This document shows, one piece after another, positions 7,338-15,274 of a stretch of DNA of 35,691 bases. Both the position numbers and the translations under genes were made by a program. Location of the stretch: contig DAOOIT010000058.1 in NCBI GenBank assembly GCA_035384565.1, forward strand, positions 1 to 35,691. Reading direction: 5' to 3'. Source of the stretch: Planctomycetota bacterium (GTDB taxonomy: Bacteria > Planctomycetota > PUPC01 > DSUN01). Numbering within the stretch: position 1 is the first letter of the stretch; the number at the start of each line of letters is the position of its first letter. The notes beneath the pieces were generated by a model that did not search any database, was not told where the DNA came from, and saw only the letters and a list, made by a program, of their open reading frames with translations.

Positions 7338-8792
7338 ATGCGGCAGCGAGTCTCTCGCGTGTGGGCGGCCCTGGCTCTTGGATGGTCCACAGCCATCGTG
7401 TCCGGAGAACCCGCCGTGGCAGAGCAGCCCCTGAAGGTGGCGCTGGAAGTGTCGCTCGGTTCGCGGCTCGGGCAATGCCGTGCGGTGCCCGTGCAGCTTG
7501 GCCCAGGAAGCCGGCCCGCCTTTCTGGCGGCGTACTGCGCCGACGCGCACGTGGACCCCTGGAGCGAGATGTTCTTCTACCCTACCGACACGCTGAAGCT
7601 GGCGCTCATGAATGCCGACGGCCGGGTCCTCTGGCGGCTGGACCTCGGCAGGGGCGTGGTGCCGGGCATGTGGTTCTGCCCGCTCTTCGCCTTCGACCTC
7701 GATGGCGATGGCGTGGACGAGATCTACTTCGTCAACAACACGGACGCGGAGCATCCGCTCGGGCACCGGGGCCGTTGCCTGGAGCGCCTCGATGCCCGCA
7801 CGGGCCAGAGCACGGGCCGCTGGCCCTGGCCCGCCAAGAACTCGGAACAGAGCCTGAGCCACGCCCACCGCAACTTCATCCTGGGCGGCCACGCCCGCGG
7901 CGAGGCCGTGCTCGTCACCGCGCAGGGCACTTACGAGAGCATGCACCTCCAGGCCTGGACGCGCGAGATGAAGCCTCGCTGGGAGCGCACCATCGCCGCC
8001 GATGCCCCCGGCGCGCGCGGCAGCCACATGTGCGCCATCAGCGACCTCGACGGCGACGGCGTTCAGGAAGTGATGTGGGGCGAGCGCTGCATCGAGCTGG
8101 ACACGGGCAAGGAGCTGTTCTGCGCGGACCGTGACTCCTATCGCGGCCATTCGGACGTCGTGCAGCCCTTCACCGACCCGAGGACCGGGCAGTGGCTCGT
8201 CTACACCTGCCGCGAGAGCGACCCGAGGGCCCAGCCCCGCGTGGTCGTCTTCGACGCCAAGGGCGCCCGCGTGTGGGGCGACGTGGGGGAGGGGCACATG
8301 GACATGGGCTGGGTGGCCCGCCTCGGCGACAGCGGTGCGCCCGTAGCCATGGCCATCCGCATCGGCAGCAAGGGCGCCGGCCCGGGCGGCACCACCCGCA
8401 CGGGCGTCCAGGAGTTCGTCTTCAACGCAGTGACCGGCGAGAAGCTCGACCTCGGCTTCAGCGTCTACCGCACGCTTCCGGTGGACCTCGACGGCGACAG
8501 CCTGCACGAGCTCGTGCGGGCGACGGACGGGGGCCTCGAGGTGATAGACCGAAAGGGGCACCGTCTCGCCACCCTCGGCGCAGGTGGCGAGGTGGCCATG
8601 GCCTGCAAGCTCCTCGACCTGCCCGGCGAGCACGTGCTCGTGGCCTACCCCGATGGCACGCTCCGCGTCTGGGCCGACCCGAGGGCGAAGGACAGCGCGG
8701 CCGCGCTCGCCCGGTTCCGACATCCGCTCTACCAGGCCAACCGCCGGCTCTTCGGCACAGGATACAACCTCAACGTCCTCGGAGGCCTGTGA
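7338..8792 (+). CDS. Secreted FG-GAP/beta-propeller protein, similar to PL11 rhamnogalacturonan lyases
   Basis: This 484-residue protein has a signal peptide (about residues 1-28) and a repeat-built body. Three calcium-type D-L-D-G-D loops stand at about residues 120, 236 and 383, each opening an FG-GAP-like blade. Family 11 polysaccharide lyases are eight-bladed propellers with such loops that cut rhamnogalacturonan. Here the G-H-S-D-V-V-Q and G-H-M-D-M-G-W blocks sit where PL11 has its conserved G-H-G-D segment. I could not align catalytic residues, so a non-catalytic sugar-binding propeller is equally possible. GGAGGAG (7321-7327) precedes ATG 7338 by 10 nt. The stop codon overlaps the next gene's ATG (TGATG), so it is coupled to the DUF1593 gene. 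Confidence 0.7.
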   Translation: MRQRVSRVWAALALGWSTAIVSGEPAVAEQPLKVALEVSLGSRLGQCRAVPVQLGPGSRPAFLAAYCADAHVDPWSEMFFYPTDTLKLALMNADGRVLWRLDLGRGVVPGMWFCPLFAFDLDGDGVDEIYFVNNTDAEHPLGHRGRCLERLDARTGQSTGRWPWPAKNSEQSLSHAHRNFILGGHARGEAVLVTAQGTYESMHLQAWTREMKPRWERTIAADAPGARGSHMCAISDLDGDGVQEVMWGERCIELDTGKELFCADRDSYRGHSDVVQPFTDPRTGQWLVYTCRESDPRAQPRVVVFDAKGARVWGDVGEGHMDMGWVARLGDSGAPVAMAIRIGSKGAGPGGTTRTGVQEFVFNAVTGEKLDLGFSVYRTLPVDLDGDSLHELVRATDGGLEVIDRKGHRLATLGAGGEVAMACKLLDLPGEHVLVAYPDGTLRVWADPRAKDSAAALARFRHPLYQANRRLFGTGYNLNVLGGL

Positions 8793-9763
8793 TGCTCCCG
8801 CCCGTTCTGCTCCTCGGCCTGGTAGCCTCGGCCGCTCCTGCCCAGCCGCCCGGGGGCGCGCTCGCGGGCCAACGCCCCCGCGTCGTCGTGTCGTCCGACA
8901 TCGGCGGCTCGGACCCCGACGATTTCCAGTCCATGGTCCACCTGCTCCTCTACGCCGACGTGCTGGACATCGAGGGACTGGTGTCGTCTCCCCCCGGCAA
9001 AGGCCGCGCCGAGCACATCCTCGAGGTCATCGCCGCCTATGAAGAGGACTTCCCGAACCTCGTGAAGCACTCGGCCGGCTATCCGCGGCCCGAGGCGCTG
9101 CGGACGTTGACGAAGCAGGGCGCGACGGACCCCGCGCCGCCGGCAGGCTTCTCGGCGCCCACCGAGGGCTCGCGTTGGATCATCGAGCGCGCAAAGGCTC
9201 ACGACCCCCAGGCGCGGCCCCTCTGGGTGCTCGTGTGGGGCTCGATCACCGACGTCGCCCAAGCCGTCCGCGACGACCCGGCCATCAAGAAGTCCATCCG
9301 CGTCCACTCCATCGGGTCGTGGAACACGGCGCAGGACCGCGCGTCGCGCGATTACCTCTTCCGCGAGCACCCCAACCTGTGGTGGATCGAGTCCGACACC
9401 ACCTTCCGTGGGATGTACATGGGCGGGCCGCAGGAGGGCGACCTGGGCAACCGCTCGTTCGTCGAGCGGCACGTCCGGGGCCACGGAGCGTTGGGCGACT
9501 TGTACTTTCGCAAGAAGGCCGACATCAAGATGGGCGACACGCCCTCGGTGCTCTACCTCCTCCGCGGCAATCCCGACGAGCCGACGGCGGAGCATTGGGG
9601 TGGGGCCTTCGTGCGGCCCGAGCCCGACTCGCGGCCGACCTACTGGCACGACAACCCCGCTCCCGCCCTGGCGGACCAGGGCAAGCCGGGCGCGAAGACC
9701 GTGAACCGATGGCGCGGAGACTATCTGCGCGACTGGCAGCAGCGCATGGGCCGCGTGCGCTAA
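8792..9763 (+). CDS. Secreted DUF1593 (nucleoside-hydrolase-like, Sde182 type) protein
   Basis: This 323-residue protein has a short signal peptide (about residues 1-17). A DUF1593/PF07632 domain follows, related in fold to nucleoside hydrolases. The metal-site-like motif D-I-G-G-S-D-P-D-D is at residues 36-44 and resembles the calcium-binding aspartate cluster of nucleoside hydrolases. W-V-L-V-W-G-S-I-T-D-V and the I-G-S-W-N-T segment are also typical. Family members are secreted, often next to glycan-degrading genes, and some are described as cellulose binding. The substrate here is unknown. It shares one base with the upstream PL11-like gene and has GGAGG (8781-8785) 6 nt before ATG 8792, so the two are translated together. 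Confidence 0.85.
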   Translation: MLPPVLLLGLVASAAPAQPPGGALAGQRPRVVVSSDIGGSDPDDFQSMVHLLLYADVLDIEGLVSSPPGKGRAEHILEVIAAYEEDFPNLVKHSAGYPRPEALRTLTKQGATDPAPPAGFSAPTEGSRWIIERAKAHDPQARPLWVLVWGSITDVAQAVRDDPAIKKSIRVHSIGSWNTAQDRASRDYLFREHPNLWWIESDTTFRGMYMGGPQEGDLGNRSFVERHVRGHGALGDLYFRKKADIKMGDTPSVLYLLRGNPDEPTAEHWGGAFVRPEPDSRPTYWHDNPAPALADQGKPGAKTVNRWRGDYLRDWQQRMGRVR

Positions 9764-9776
9764 GGCGCGCGGTCCT

Positions 9777-11471
9777 TCATTGGCTTGGGCCCTTGTCCTT
9801 CGGCGGCGGCTCGGGCGGCGGGCCGGCCTGGATGCGGAAGCTGGCCTCCAGCTCGCGCCACGTGGCCTCCATCGCCTCCGCGCGCTCGGGGTGCCTGGGC
9901 ACCAGGTTCACCATCTCGCAGCGGTCGGTCGAGAGGTCGAATAGTTCCCAGGCATCCTGGTCTTCGCGGGCGGAGACGAGCTTCCAGTTGCCCTCGATGA
10001 GCGCGCGGTTGCCCTCGTGATGGAAGAAGAGCCGCTCGCGCGTCACCGCGCCGTCGCGCGCGAAGGCCGGCACGAGGCTCTTGCCCGGCAGCGGCGGCGC
10101 GTTTTGAGTCTCGCCTTCAGGCAGTCTTATGTTTGAAGTGCCGCCTTCAGGGGGTCTCGCCAGCTCCAGCAGCGTCGGTACGAAGTCAATCACATGGCAC
10201 TGGTCGTGCCGCAACTCGCCCCGGGCCTTGATGCCCTTGGGCCAATGGACGATCCAAGGCGTGGCAATGCCGCCCTCGTGCACCCAGATCTTGTGGCGGC
10301 GGAAGGGCGCGTTGGAGGCGCTCGCCCAGCCCGGGCCGAGGCACAGGTACGACGCGCCCGAGCCGGGCGGGGCCTGGGCATCGTGCCGGTCGCCGCGGAT
10401 CAGGATCGTCGCGTCCGCGCCGTTGTCGGAGAGGAAGAAGATCACCGTGTCGTCGAGCGCGCCCATCGCGCGCACCTGCTCGATCACGCGGCCGATGTTG
10501 CGGTCCATGCGATCCACCATCGCCGCGTGAATGGCCATCTTGGTGGCCTGGAACTGCCGCTGCTCCTCGGTGAGGTCCTTCCACGGGAGCGGGTGCTCCT
10601 CCTCGCCGGGGCCGAGGGAGTCGAGGAACTCCTTCTTGAAGTAGCGGGGGGTGAAGGCGGTCTCGAGCGGCGAGAGGGCGCAGTTGACGATGCCCATCTC
10701 GCGGAGTCGCTTCCAGCGCGCCTCGCGGACGGCGTCCCAGCCCGCCAGGTAGCGCTCGCGGTAGCGGGCGATGTCATCCTGGAAGGCGTGAAGCGGAAAG
10801 TGGGGGACCGTGAAGGCCAGGTAGCCGAAGAAGGGCTTGTCGGCGTGGTTCGCGGCGTGGTCCTTGAGGCAGCGGACCATGTGGTCGGCCATGTAGTCGG
10901 CAGTGTAGTAGCCGCTGTCGGGCTGGACGGGCGGGAGGGGCTGGTCGTCTTCCTGGTGGGTGCGGGGATAGAAGTGGCGGTCGTGGTCGTCGAGCTTGTA
11001 GGAGCGGTCGAAGCCGGCATCGGCGCAAGGCTTGGGTGCGCCCATCACGTGCCACTTGCCGCTGTGGTAGCAGCGATAGCCTGCGGGCTTGAGATAGTGG
11101 GGCAAGAGGCGCGCCCACTCCGGCAGACGGCCGCGCGGCGGGTCCATCCGAACCTGTTGCGCATAGTAGCCGGTCAGGATGCACGAGCGGGTGGGCCAGC
11201 AGCGGGCCGTCGAGTAGCCGTGCGTGAACCGCACGCCGCCTGCGGCCAGCTTGTCGAGATTGGGCGTCTCGATTTCGCCGCCGTAGCAGCCGATATCCGA
11301 GAAGCCCATATCGTCGGCGAGGATGATCAAGACATTCGGCGGCTTGGTTGTGGGCGGCGTGTCCTCACGCCGCGAAGGTTCTGCTGCCATCGCACCGGTT
11401 CTCCTGATCATTGCCAGGCCGGCTAGCCCGGCCATCTTCACCACATCGCGGCGGGTGAACGTTCCACTCAT
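9777..11471 (-). CDS. Tat-exported sulfatase with FGE-type cysteine
   Basis: This 564-residue alkaline-phosphatase-superfamily sulfatase probably removes sulfate esters from glycans outside the cytoplasm. The N-terminus carries a twin-arginine signal (T-R-R-D-V-V-K followed by a hydrophobic stretch). The metal-binding L-A-D-D-M-G-F-S is at about residues 52-59. The active-site C-W-P-T-R-S has Cys91, which formylglycine-generating enzyme would convert. F-L-S-D-N-G-A-D and G-K-W-H are the other expected metal and substrate motifs. Two stretches look inserted: R-R-E-D-T-P-P-T-T at about 33-41, encoded by a half cloverleaf repeat, and P-P-E-G-G-T-S-N with P-E-G-E-T-Q-N near 440-455, a short tandem repeat. 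It is the last gene of the cyclophilin-led operon. ATG 11471 follows AGGAG by 6 nt; a TTG at 11477 is less likely. Confidence 0.9.
   Translation of the reverse strand: MSGTFTRRDVVKMAGLAGLAMIRRTGAMAAEPSRREDTPPTTKPPNVLIILADDMGFSDIGCYGGEIETPNLDKLAAGGVRFTHGYSTARCWPTRSCILTGYYAQQVRMDPPRGRLPEWARLLPHYLKPAGYRCYHSGKWHVMGAPKPCADAGFDRSYKLDDHDRHFYPRTHQEDDQPLPPVQPDSGYYTADYMADHMVRCLKDHAANHADKPFFGYLAFTVPHFPLHAFQDDIARYRERYLAGWDAVREARWKRLREMGIVNCALSPLETAFTPRYFKKEFLDSLGPGEEEHPLPWKDLTEEQRQFQATKMAIHAAMVDRMDRNIGRVIEQVRAMGALDDTVIFFLSDNGADATILIRGDRHDAQAPPGSGASYLCLGPGWASASNAPFRRHKIWVHEGGIATPWIVHWPKGIKARGELRHDQCHVIDFVPTLLELARPPEGGTSNIRLPEGETQNAPPLPGKSLVPAFARDGAVTRERLFFHHEGNRALIEGNWKLVSAREDQDAWELFDLSTDRCEMVNLVPRHPERAEAMEATWRELEASFRIQAGPPPEPPPKDKGPSQ
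10112..10154. repeat. In-frame tandem repeat with CGCCTTCAGG cores in the sulfatase gene
   Basis: The decamer CGCCTTCAGG occurs at 10112-10121 and 10142-10151, exactly 30 bp apart (10 codons). It encodes P-E-G-E-T-Q-N and P-P-E-G-G-T-S-N in a loop of the sulfatase. The second copy extends to AGTGCCGCCTTCAGG, which also occurs at 12948-12963. Confidence 0.6.
11349..11375. repeat. Half copy of the cloverleaf palindromic element, in frame in the sulfatase gene
   Basis: On the plus strand: TGTGGGCGG, the hairpin CGTG-TCCT-CACG, then CCGCG. This is one half of the 57-nt element at 29366-29422 with one loop base changed. It falls in the linker between Tat signal and enzyme domain. Confidence 0.7.
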
Positions 11472-11480
11472 TGTCAACTC

Positions 11481-13019
11481 CTACCCCTCTTGTTTCCTCT
11501 CCTTCCCAGCCGGCGGCCCCCAGGGCTTGTCGGGGATGGGTTTGCCGAGGGGGATGTAGCGGTCCTTGAGAACGAGGTCTCGGTCAATAACCTCGCCTTC
11601 CTGGATGTCCGCATGGGCTTCCTCGGCGTAGCCCTTGAGGCGGGCGAGGATGTCGGGGTGCTTGGCGGCGAGGTCGGTGGTTTCGGCGAGGTCGGTGGCG
11701 AGGTCGTAGAGCTCCCACACGCCCTTGGGGCCGCGGGTGCGAACAGCTTTCCAAGTGCCCTCGCGGACGGCGATGTGAAGTCCGTCTTCCCAGTAGAGGT
11801 ACTTGTGCTGGCGTTGGGCGGGTTCCGCGTGCAAGTATGCACGCCCTACCGCCGAATCGCCGACAAGCTCAGGGAGGATGGACAGGCCGTCCGTGTCGGC
11901 TGGGCAGGCAGCGCCGGTCAGTTCCGCCAGGGCGGGCATGATGTCGGGGAAGTAGCCGAGATGGTCACTAACGCGGCCGGGCTTGATCTTGCCGGGCCAG
12001 CGGACGATGTAGGGAACGCGGAGGCCGCCCTCGTAGAGGCGGCCCTTGCCGCCGCGGAAGGCCCGCTTCCCAGTGGCAGGGTCCACGTTGGGGCCGTGGA
12101 GGCCGTCGGGGCACGCCGCCTTGTCGGCGAAGTACTCGAAGCCGCCATTGTCGCCGGAGAAGAAGACGATAGTGTCGTCGTCCAGCCCGAGCTCCTTGAG
12201 CATCGCCAGGATTTCGCCGACCTGACGGTCCACGAGGTTGACCATCGCGGCGTAGACCTTGGCGTCGCGGGGCCAGGGCTTGTCGCGGTAGGGCGCAAGG
12301 GAGGGGTCGTCGTCGGGGAAGCCGTACTGGCCGTGGGGCGGGGTGTAGGGGAGGTAGAGGAAGAAGGGGCGGCCCTTGTTCGCGCGCAGGAACTTCTTGG
12401 CCTCGTCGTGGATGACGTACTGGCTGAAGGTCTTGCCCTCGAGGTAGCTGCCGGGGTTGCCTTCGAGCGGCACCTCCTGGCTGTTGCGGATGAGGTAGGA
12501 GGGGAAGAAGGTGTGGGCGTGCACCTGGTCATAGTAGCCGAAGAAGACGTCGAAGCCGTGGGTCTCGGGCACGCCGGAGGTGCCGCGGGCGCCGCAGCCC
12601 CACTTGCCGAAGCCGCCGGTGGCGTAGCCGGCTTTCTGGAGCATCGAGGCGATGGTCTCCTCGCCGGCGCGGAGCGGCTCCCAGCCGGCGTTGGTGCGGA
12701 CCGAGGTGTGGCCCGTGTGCTTTCCGGTCATGAGCGTGGCGCGGGTGGGGGCGCACACGGAGGCGCCTGCGAGAAGCTGTGTGAAGCGGATGCCCTCGGA
12801 CGCCAGGCGGTCAATGTGGGGTGTGCGCAGTTCCTTGTGGCCCATGCACGACAGCTCGAAGTAGCCCAACTCATCGCTGACGATATAGACGATGTTGGGC
12901 TTGCGGGGCCTGGGCGCGGGTTCGGCGGCGAGGGCGTCGAGAGGGCCGCCTGAAGGCGGCACTGCGAACGGGGCTACGAGCGCGGCTTTCGAAAACTCGC
13001 GGCGGGTGAGCAAGGCCAT
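11481..13019 (-). CDS. Exported arylsulfatase-type sulfatase with FGE-type cysteine
   Basis: This 512-residue sulfatase follows the same general plan as its downstream neighbour but belongs to a different subfamily. The N-terminus T-R-R-E-F-S-K plus a hydrophobic run is a twin-arginine-type signal. The metal motif reads V-S-D-E-L-G-Y, with Glu50 where the family usually has a second Asp. The C-A-P-T-R-A motif contains Cys89, the residue converted to formylglycine. F-F-S-G-D-N-G and G-K-W-G are also present. Two palindromic insertions interrupt it in frame. One, encoding P-P-S-G-G, is in the signal-peptide region (12945-12963). The other, encoding G-R-A-Y-L-H-A-E-P, is near residue 392 (11827-11844). 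AGGAG overlaps the upstream gene's stop, 7 nt before ATG 13019. It is the third gene of the operon. Confidence 0.9.
   Translation of the reverse strand: MALLTRREFSKAALVAPFAVPPSGGPLDALAAEPAPRPRKPNIVYIVSDELGYFELSCMGHKELRTPHIDRLASEGIRFTQLLAGASVCAPTRATLMTGKHTGHTSVRTNAGWEPLRAGEETIASMLQKAGYATGGFGKWGCGARGTSGVPETHGFDVFFGYYDQVHAHTFFPSYLIRNSQEVPLEGNPGSYLEGKTFSQYVIHDEAKKFLRANKGRPFFLYLPYTPPHGQYGFPDDDPSLAPYRDKPWPRDAKVYAAMVNLVDRQVGEILAMLKELGLDDDTIVFFSGDNGGFEYFADKAACPDGLHGPNVDPATGKRAFRGGKGRLYEGGLRVPYIVRWPGKIKPGRVSDHLGYFPDIMPALAELTGAACPADTDGLSILPELVGDSAVGRAYLHAEPAQRQHKYLYWEDGLHIAVREGTWKAVRTRGPKGVWELYDLATDLAETTDLAAKHPDILARLKGYAEEAHADIQEGEVIDRDLVLKDRYIPLGKPIPDKPWGPPAGKERKQEG
11827..11844. repeat. In-frame hairpin repeat in the second sulfatase gene
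   Basis: GCGTGCA-AGTA-TGCACGC forms a perfect 7-bp stem with a 4-nt loop. Outer GGCGG (from 11817) and CCGCC (to 11853) can extend it. The encoded stretch interrupts the usual step from G-D to H-K-Y-L-Y-W-E of the sulfatase, so it looks inserted. Confidence 0.55.
12945..12963. repeat. In-frame short hairpin in the sulfatase signal region
   Basis: GCCGCC-TGAA-GGCGGC followed by ACT. On the coding strand it reads AGTGCCGCCTTCAGGCGGC and encodes V-P-P-S-G-G between the hydrophobic core and the mature enzyme. The same core is found at 10137-10154, and a relative at 35581-35611. Confidence 0.6.
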
Positions 13020-13029
13020 TGGGTGGCTC

Positions 13030-14604
13030 CTAGAGCGACCCCGAGCCAGGAACGGCGCGTGTGAGCCACACTCTGGCGCCGTCGTGGCTGGTGACCATCA
13101 GGGCGCTGCCATCGGGGGCCCAGTGCAGAAAGCTGCGCTCGCCGAGCGGGAAGCCCTCGGGCACGGGCAGGCGGCCCGCCACGGCCTTCGTGCGGAACAC
13201 GACAACGGCGTGCGGCGTGGCGACGAAACGCGCCTGCCGCGCGAGCACGGCCACACGGCCGTCGCCCACGGCCTGGCCGCGGCCGTAGACGTTGCGCGCA
13301 ACGCCCGCCCAGCGGGTGATGACGAAGTTGGCCCACGGGAACCCAGGCACGGCGAAGGGCACGAGGCGGCCGGTCGCCTCGTCCACGATGGCGGCCGGCG
13401 CATCGTCGGGAATGAGCAGCAGCGCGCCGTCCTCGAGATAGGCGGAGACCGAGAAGTTCGTGTTCCAGACGCCGTCGAGCTTGACCTCGATGCGGGTCTT
13501 GGTGCCCTTGGCGAGGTCGAGGGCATAGTAGCCACGGGCCAGCGCCGGGGGCGCAGGCGCGGCGCCCGGGAGCGCGCCGACTCCGCCGCCGCCATCGCGG
13601 CCGAAGGCGCCCTTGCCCATCTGGTTCTCCTCGGCCCACACCAGCAGGCGCGAGCCGTCGGGCGCGGCGGCGCGCACGGTGAGCCGCATTGCCGCGGCCT
13701 CGGGCCACTCGAGCGTTGAGCGCTTGCCATCCACAACCATGGTGATGCGGCCCGACGCGACCAGCGCCTCGCCGCGGTCGGCGATGGGATAGCGGTCGGC
13801 ACGCGCGTCGTCGAGGGCCTGGCCCTCGAGCTTCGCCCACGCGCCTTTCGCCACGTCGTAGTCGTACGGTTCGGGCGTGACGTTGAGCCACAGGCCCGGC
13901 TGCGCCCGGGCGGCGTCGGCGGCGTCCATGTCCACCACCGCGATGCGGAAGCGGTCGGGCGCGAGCCAGCGTGCGCCGTGGCGGAAGCCCACCAGGCGTC
14001 CCGGGCGCTCGGCCACAGGCGGCAGCAGGGTAGTCGCCTCGCCACCGAGCGACTCCAGCGCGAGCTTCTTCAGGCAGTGGTAGTTGTTGCGGCCGGCGGG
14101 GTCCTGCGTGACGAGGAACCGCGTGGCATCGGGAGAGGGGATGCAGTCAATCGCCCGCGACTTCAGCTCGCCGACCACGCGGCCGTCGCGTTCGAGGATC
14201 GTGCAAGCCGCGCGGTCGCCGTGCGGACCGGGCTTGAAGGTGAGGGCCTCCACGTCGGGCGTGTCGAATGGCGCGTAGCCGCGCGCGAGCAGCCGGCCGT
14301 CGGCCAGCCAGGTGCACTCGTGGGCGCGGCACAGCGGCGACGCCTTGCCCGTCGCAGCGTCCACCACAAAGTATGCGGAGAGCAGATAGCCCTGCTGCCC
14401 GCCGAAGAGGCTGCGGCGCTCGACGTAATCGCCCTGGAGGCACACGAGCGCGGCGTCGGCCTTAGGCGACCAGGCGCACGCACCAAAGCCGTTCGTGCGC
14501 GGCGCCTTGGGCAGCTCGACCACGCCTTCGTGCAGCGCGCCGCCCGCGGCCGCGCACGCAGCGGCTCCGAGCGCGCAAAGCAGCCGCGTCGCCGTCCGCA
14601 ACAT
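13030..14604 (-). CDS. Secreted beta-propeller-like protein of unknown function
   Basis: This 524-residue protein has a signal peptide (about residues 1-22, L-C-A-L-G-A-A-A-C-A-A-A core). The rest is a repeat-like beta structure of TolB/WD40 character. Blades end with patterns such as C-A-W-S-P-K-A-D-A, C-I-P-S-P-D-A-T-R and H-W-A-P-D-G-S-A-L. I recognise no enzyme motif. It may bind glycans or a partner of the sulfatases. It is the second gene of the operon: 15 nt after the cyclophilin stop and 10 nt before the next sulfatase start. AGGAGG lies 6 nt upstream of ATG 14604. Strongly alanine- and glycine-rich loops occur near residues 340-355. Confidence 0.7.
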   Translation of the reverse strand: MLRTATRLLCALGAAACAAAGGALHEGVVELPKAPRTNGFGACAWSPKADAALVCLQGDYVERRSLFGGQQGYLLSAYFVVDAATGKASPLCRAHECTWLADGRLLARGYAPFDTPDVEALTFKPGPHGDRAACTILERDGRVVGELKSRAIDCIPSPDATRFLVTQDPAGRNNYHCLKKLALESLGGEATTLLPPVAERPGRLVGFRHGARWLAPDRFRIAVVDMDAADAARAQPGLWLNVTPEPYDYDVAKGAWAKLEGQALDDARADRYPIADRGEALVASGRITMVVDGKRSTLEWPEAAAMRLTVRAAAPDGSRLLVWAEENQMGKGAFGRDGGGGVGALPGAAPAPPALARGYYALDLAKGTKTRIEVKLDGVWNTNFSVSAYLEDGALLLIPDDAPAAIVDEATGRLVPFAVPGFPWANFVITRWAGVARNVYGRGQAVGDGRVAVLARQARFVATPHAVVVFRTKAVAGRLPVPEGFPLGERSFLHWAPDGSALMVTSHDGARVWLTRAVPGSGSL

Positions 14605-14619
14605 GGCCGACCTCCTGAG

Positions 14620-15117
14620 TCAGACCTCCTCGCGCCGCACGCTCTCGATGACCACGGGCTTGAGCGGCGCGTCCTGGTAGCCGCTCACGGTGCCGGTTTT
14701 CACAGCCTTGATCTTGTCCACCACGTCCATCCCGGCGGTCACCTTGCCAAAGACGCAGTAGCCGAAGCCCTGGGGCGTCTTATCTCGGTGGTTGAGGAAG
14801 GCGTTGTCGGCAACGTTGATGAAGAACTGCGAGGTGGCGCTGTTCACGTCGCTGGTGCGGGCCATGGCCAGGGTGCCGCGGGCGTTCTTCAGCCCGGGCT
14901 TGGCCTCGTTGACGATGGGCGGGTGGGTGGCCTTGCGGCGCAGGTCGGGCGTGAGACCGCCGCCCTGGATCATGAAGTTGCTGATCACGCGGTGGAAGAC
15001 GGTGCCGTCGTAGAACCTCTCGTCGGCGTAGCGCAAAAAGTTGGCCACCGTGGCGGGCGCCTGGTCGGCCCATAGCTCGGCCTTGATCGTGCCTTCGGAC
15101 GTTTGGATGACGACCAC
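14620..15117 (-). CDS. Cyclophilin-type peptidyl-prolyl cis-trans isomerase
   Basis: This 165-residue single-domain cyclophilin catalyses cis-trans isomerisation of X-Pro bonds. The active-site residues are visible: the F-H-R-V-I segment with catalytic Arg, F-M-I-Q-G-G-G, M-A-R-T-x-x-x-N-S-A-T-S-Q-F-F-I-N and the later F-L-N-H-R. Length is like E. coli PpiB. There is no signal peptide, so it is cytoplasmic. The GTG at 15117 lies 19 nt from AAGGAGG, which is too far. An ATC codon at 15129, 7 nt after AGGAGG, would give the family-typical N-terminus Met-Ala-Asn-Pro. The real start may therefore be ATC. It heads the operon with the propeller and two sulfatases and has a promoter at 15163-15191. 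Confidence 0.92.
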   Translation of the reverse strand: MVVIQTSEGTIKAELWADQAPATVANFLRYADERFYDGTVFHRVISNFMIQGGGLTPDLRRKATHPPIVNEAKPGLKNARGTLAMARTSDVNSATSQFFINVADNAFLNHRDKTPQGFGYCVFGKVTAGMDVVDKIKAVKTGTVSGYQDAPLKPVVIESVRREEV

Positions 15118-15162
15118 GGGATTGGCGATGGCGGGGCCTCCTTTCGAGTGAGAGTAGCCTGC

Positions 15163-15191
15163 ATTCTACGCCCTTGCCGCTCCGCGATCAA
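15163..15191 (-). promoter_or_regulatory. Promoter of the cyclophilin-sulfatase operon
   Basis: Read on the minus strand: TTGATC (15191-15186), a 17-nt spacer, then TAGAAT (15168-15163). The predicted start is near 15156, about 27-39 nt upstream of the possible start codons. Confidence 0.6.
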
Positions 15192-15211
15192 ACGCGGGGG
15201 CCGACTGCCCG

Positions 15212-15240
15212 TTGCGAAAAAGCGGGCGGTGTTGTACGCT
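15212..15240 (+). promoter_or_regulatory. Possible promoter of the glycyl radical enzyme gene
   Basis: TTGCGA (15212-15217), a 17-nt spacer, then TACGCT (15235-15240). The match is weak, but the spacing and position fit. A start near 15247 would rule out an upstream TTG start at 15212. Confidence 0.35.
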
Positions 15241-15274
15241 GGGGGGCATGGGCGGTTCAGGAGAATCCGCGACA

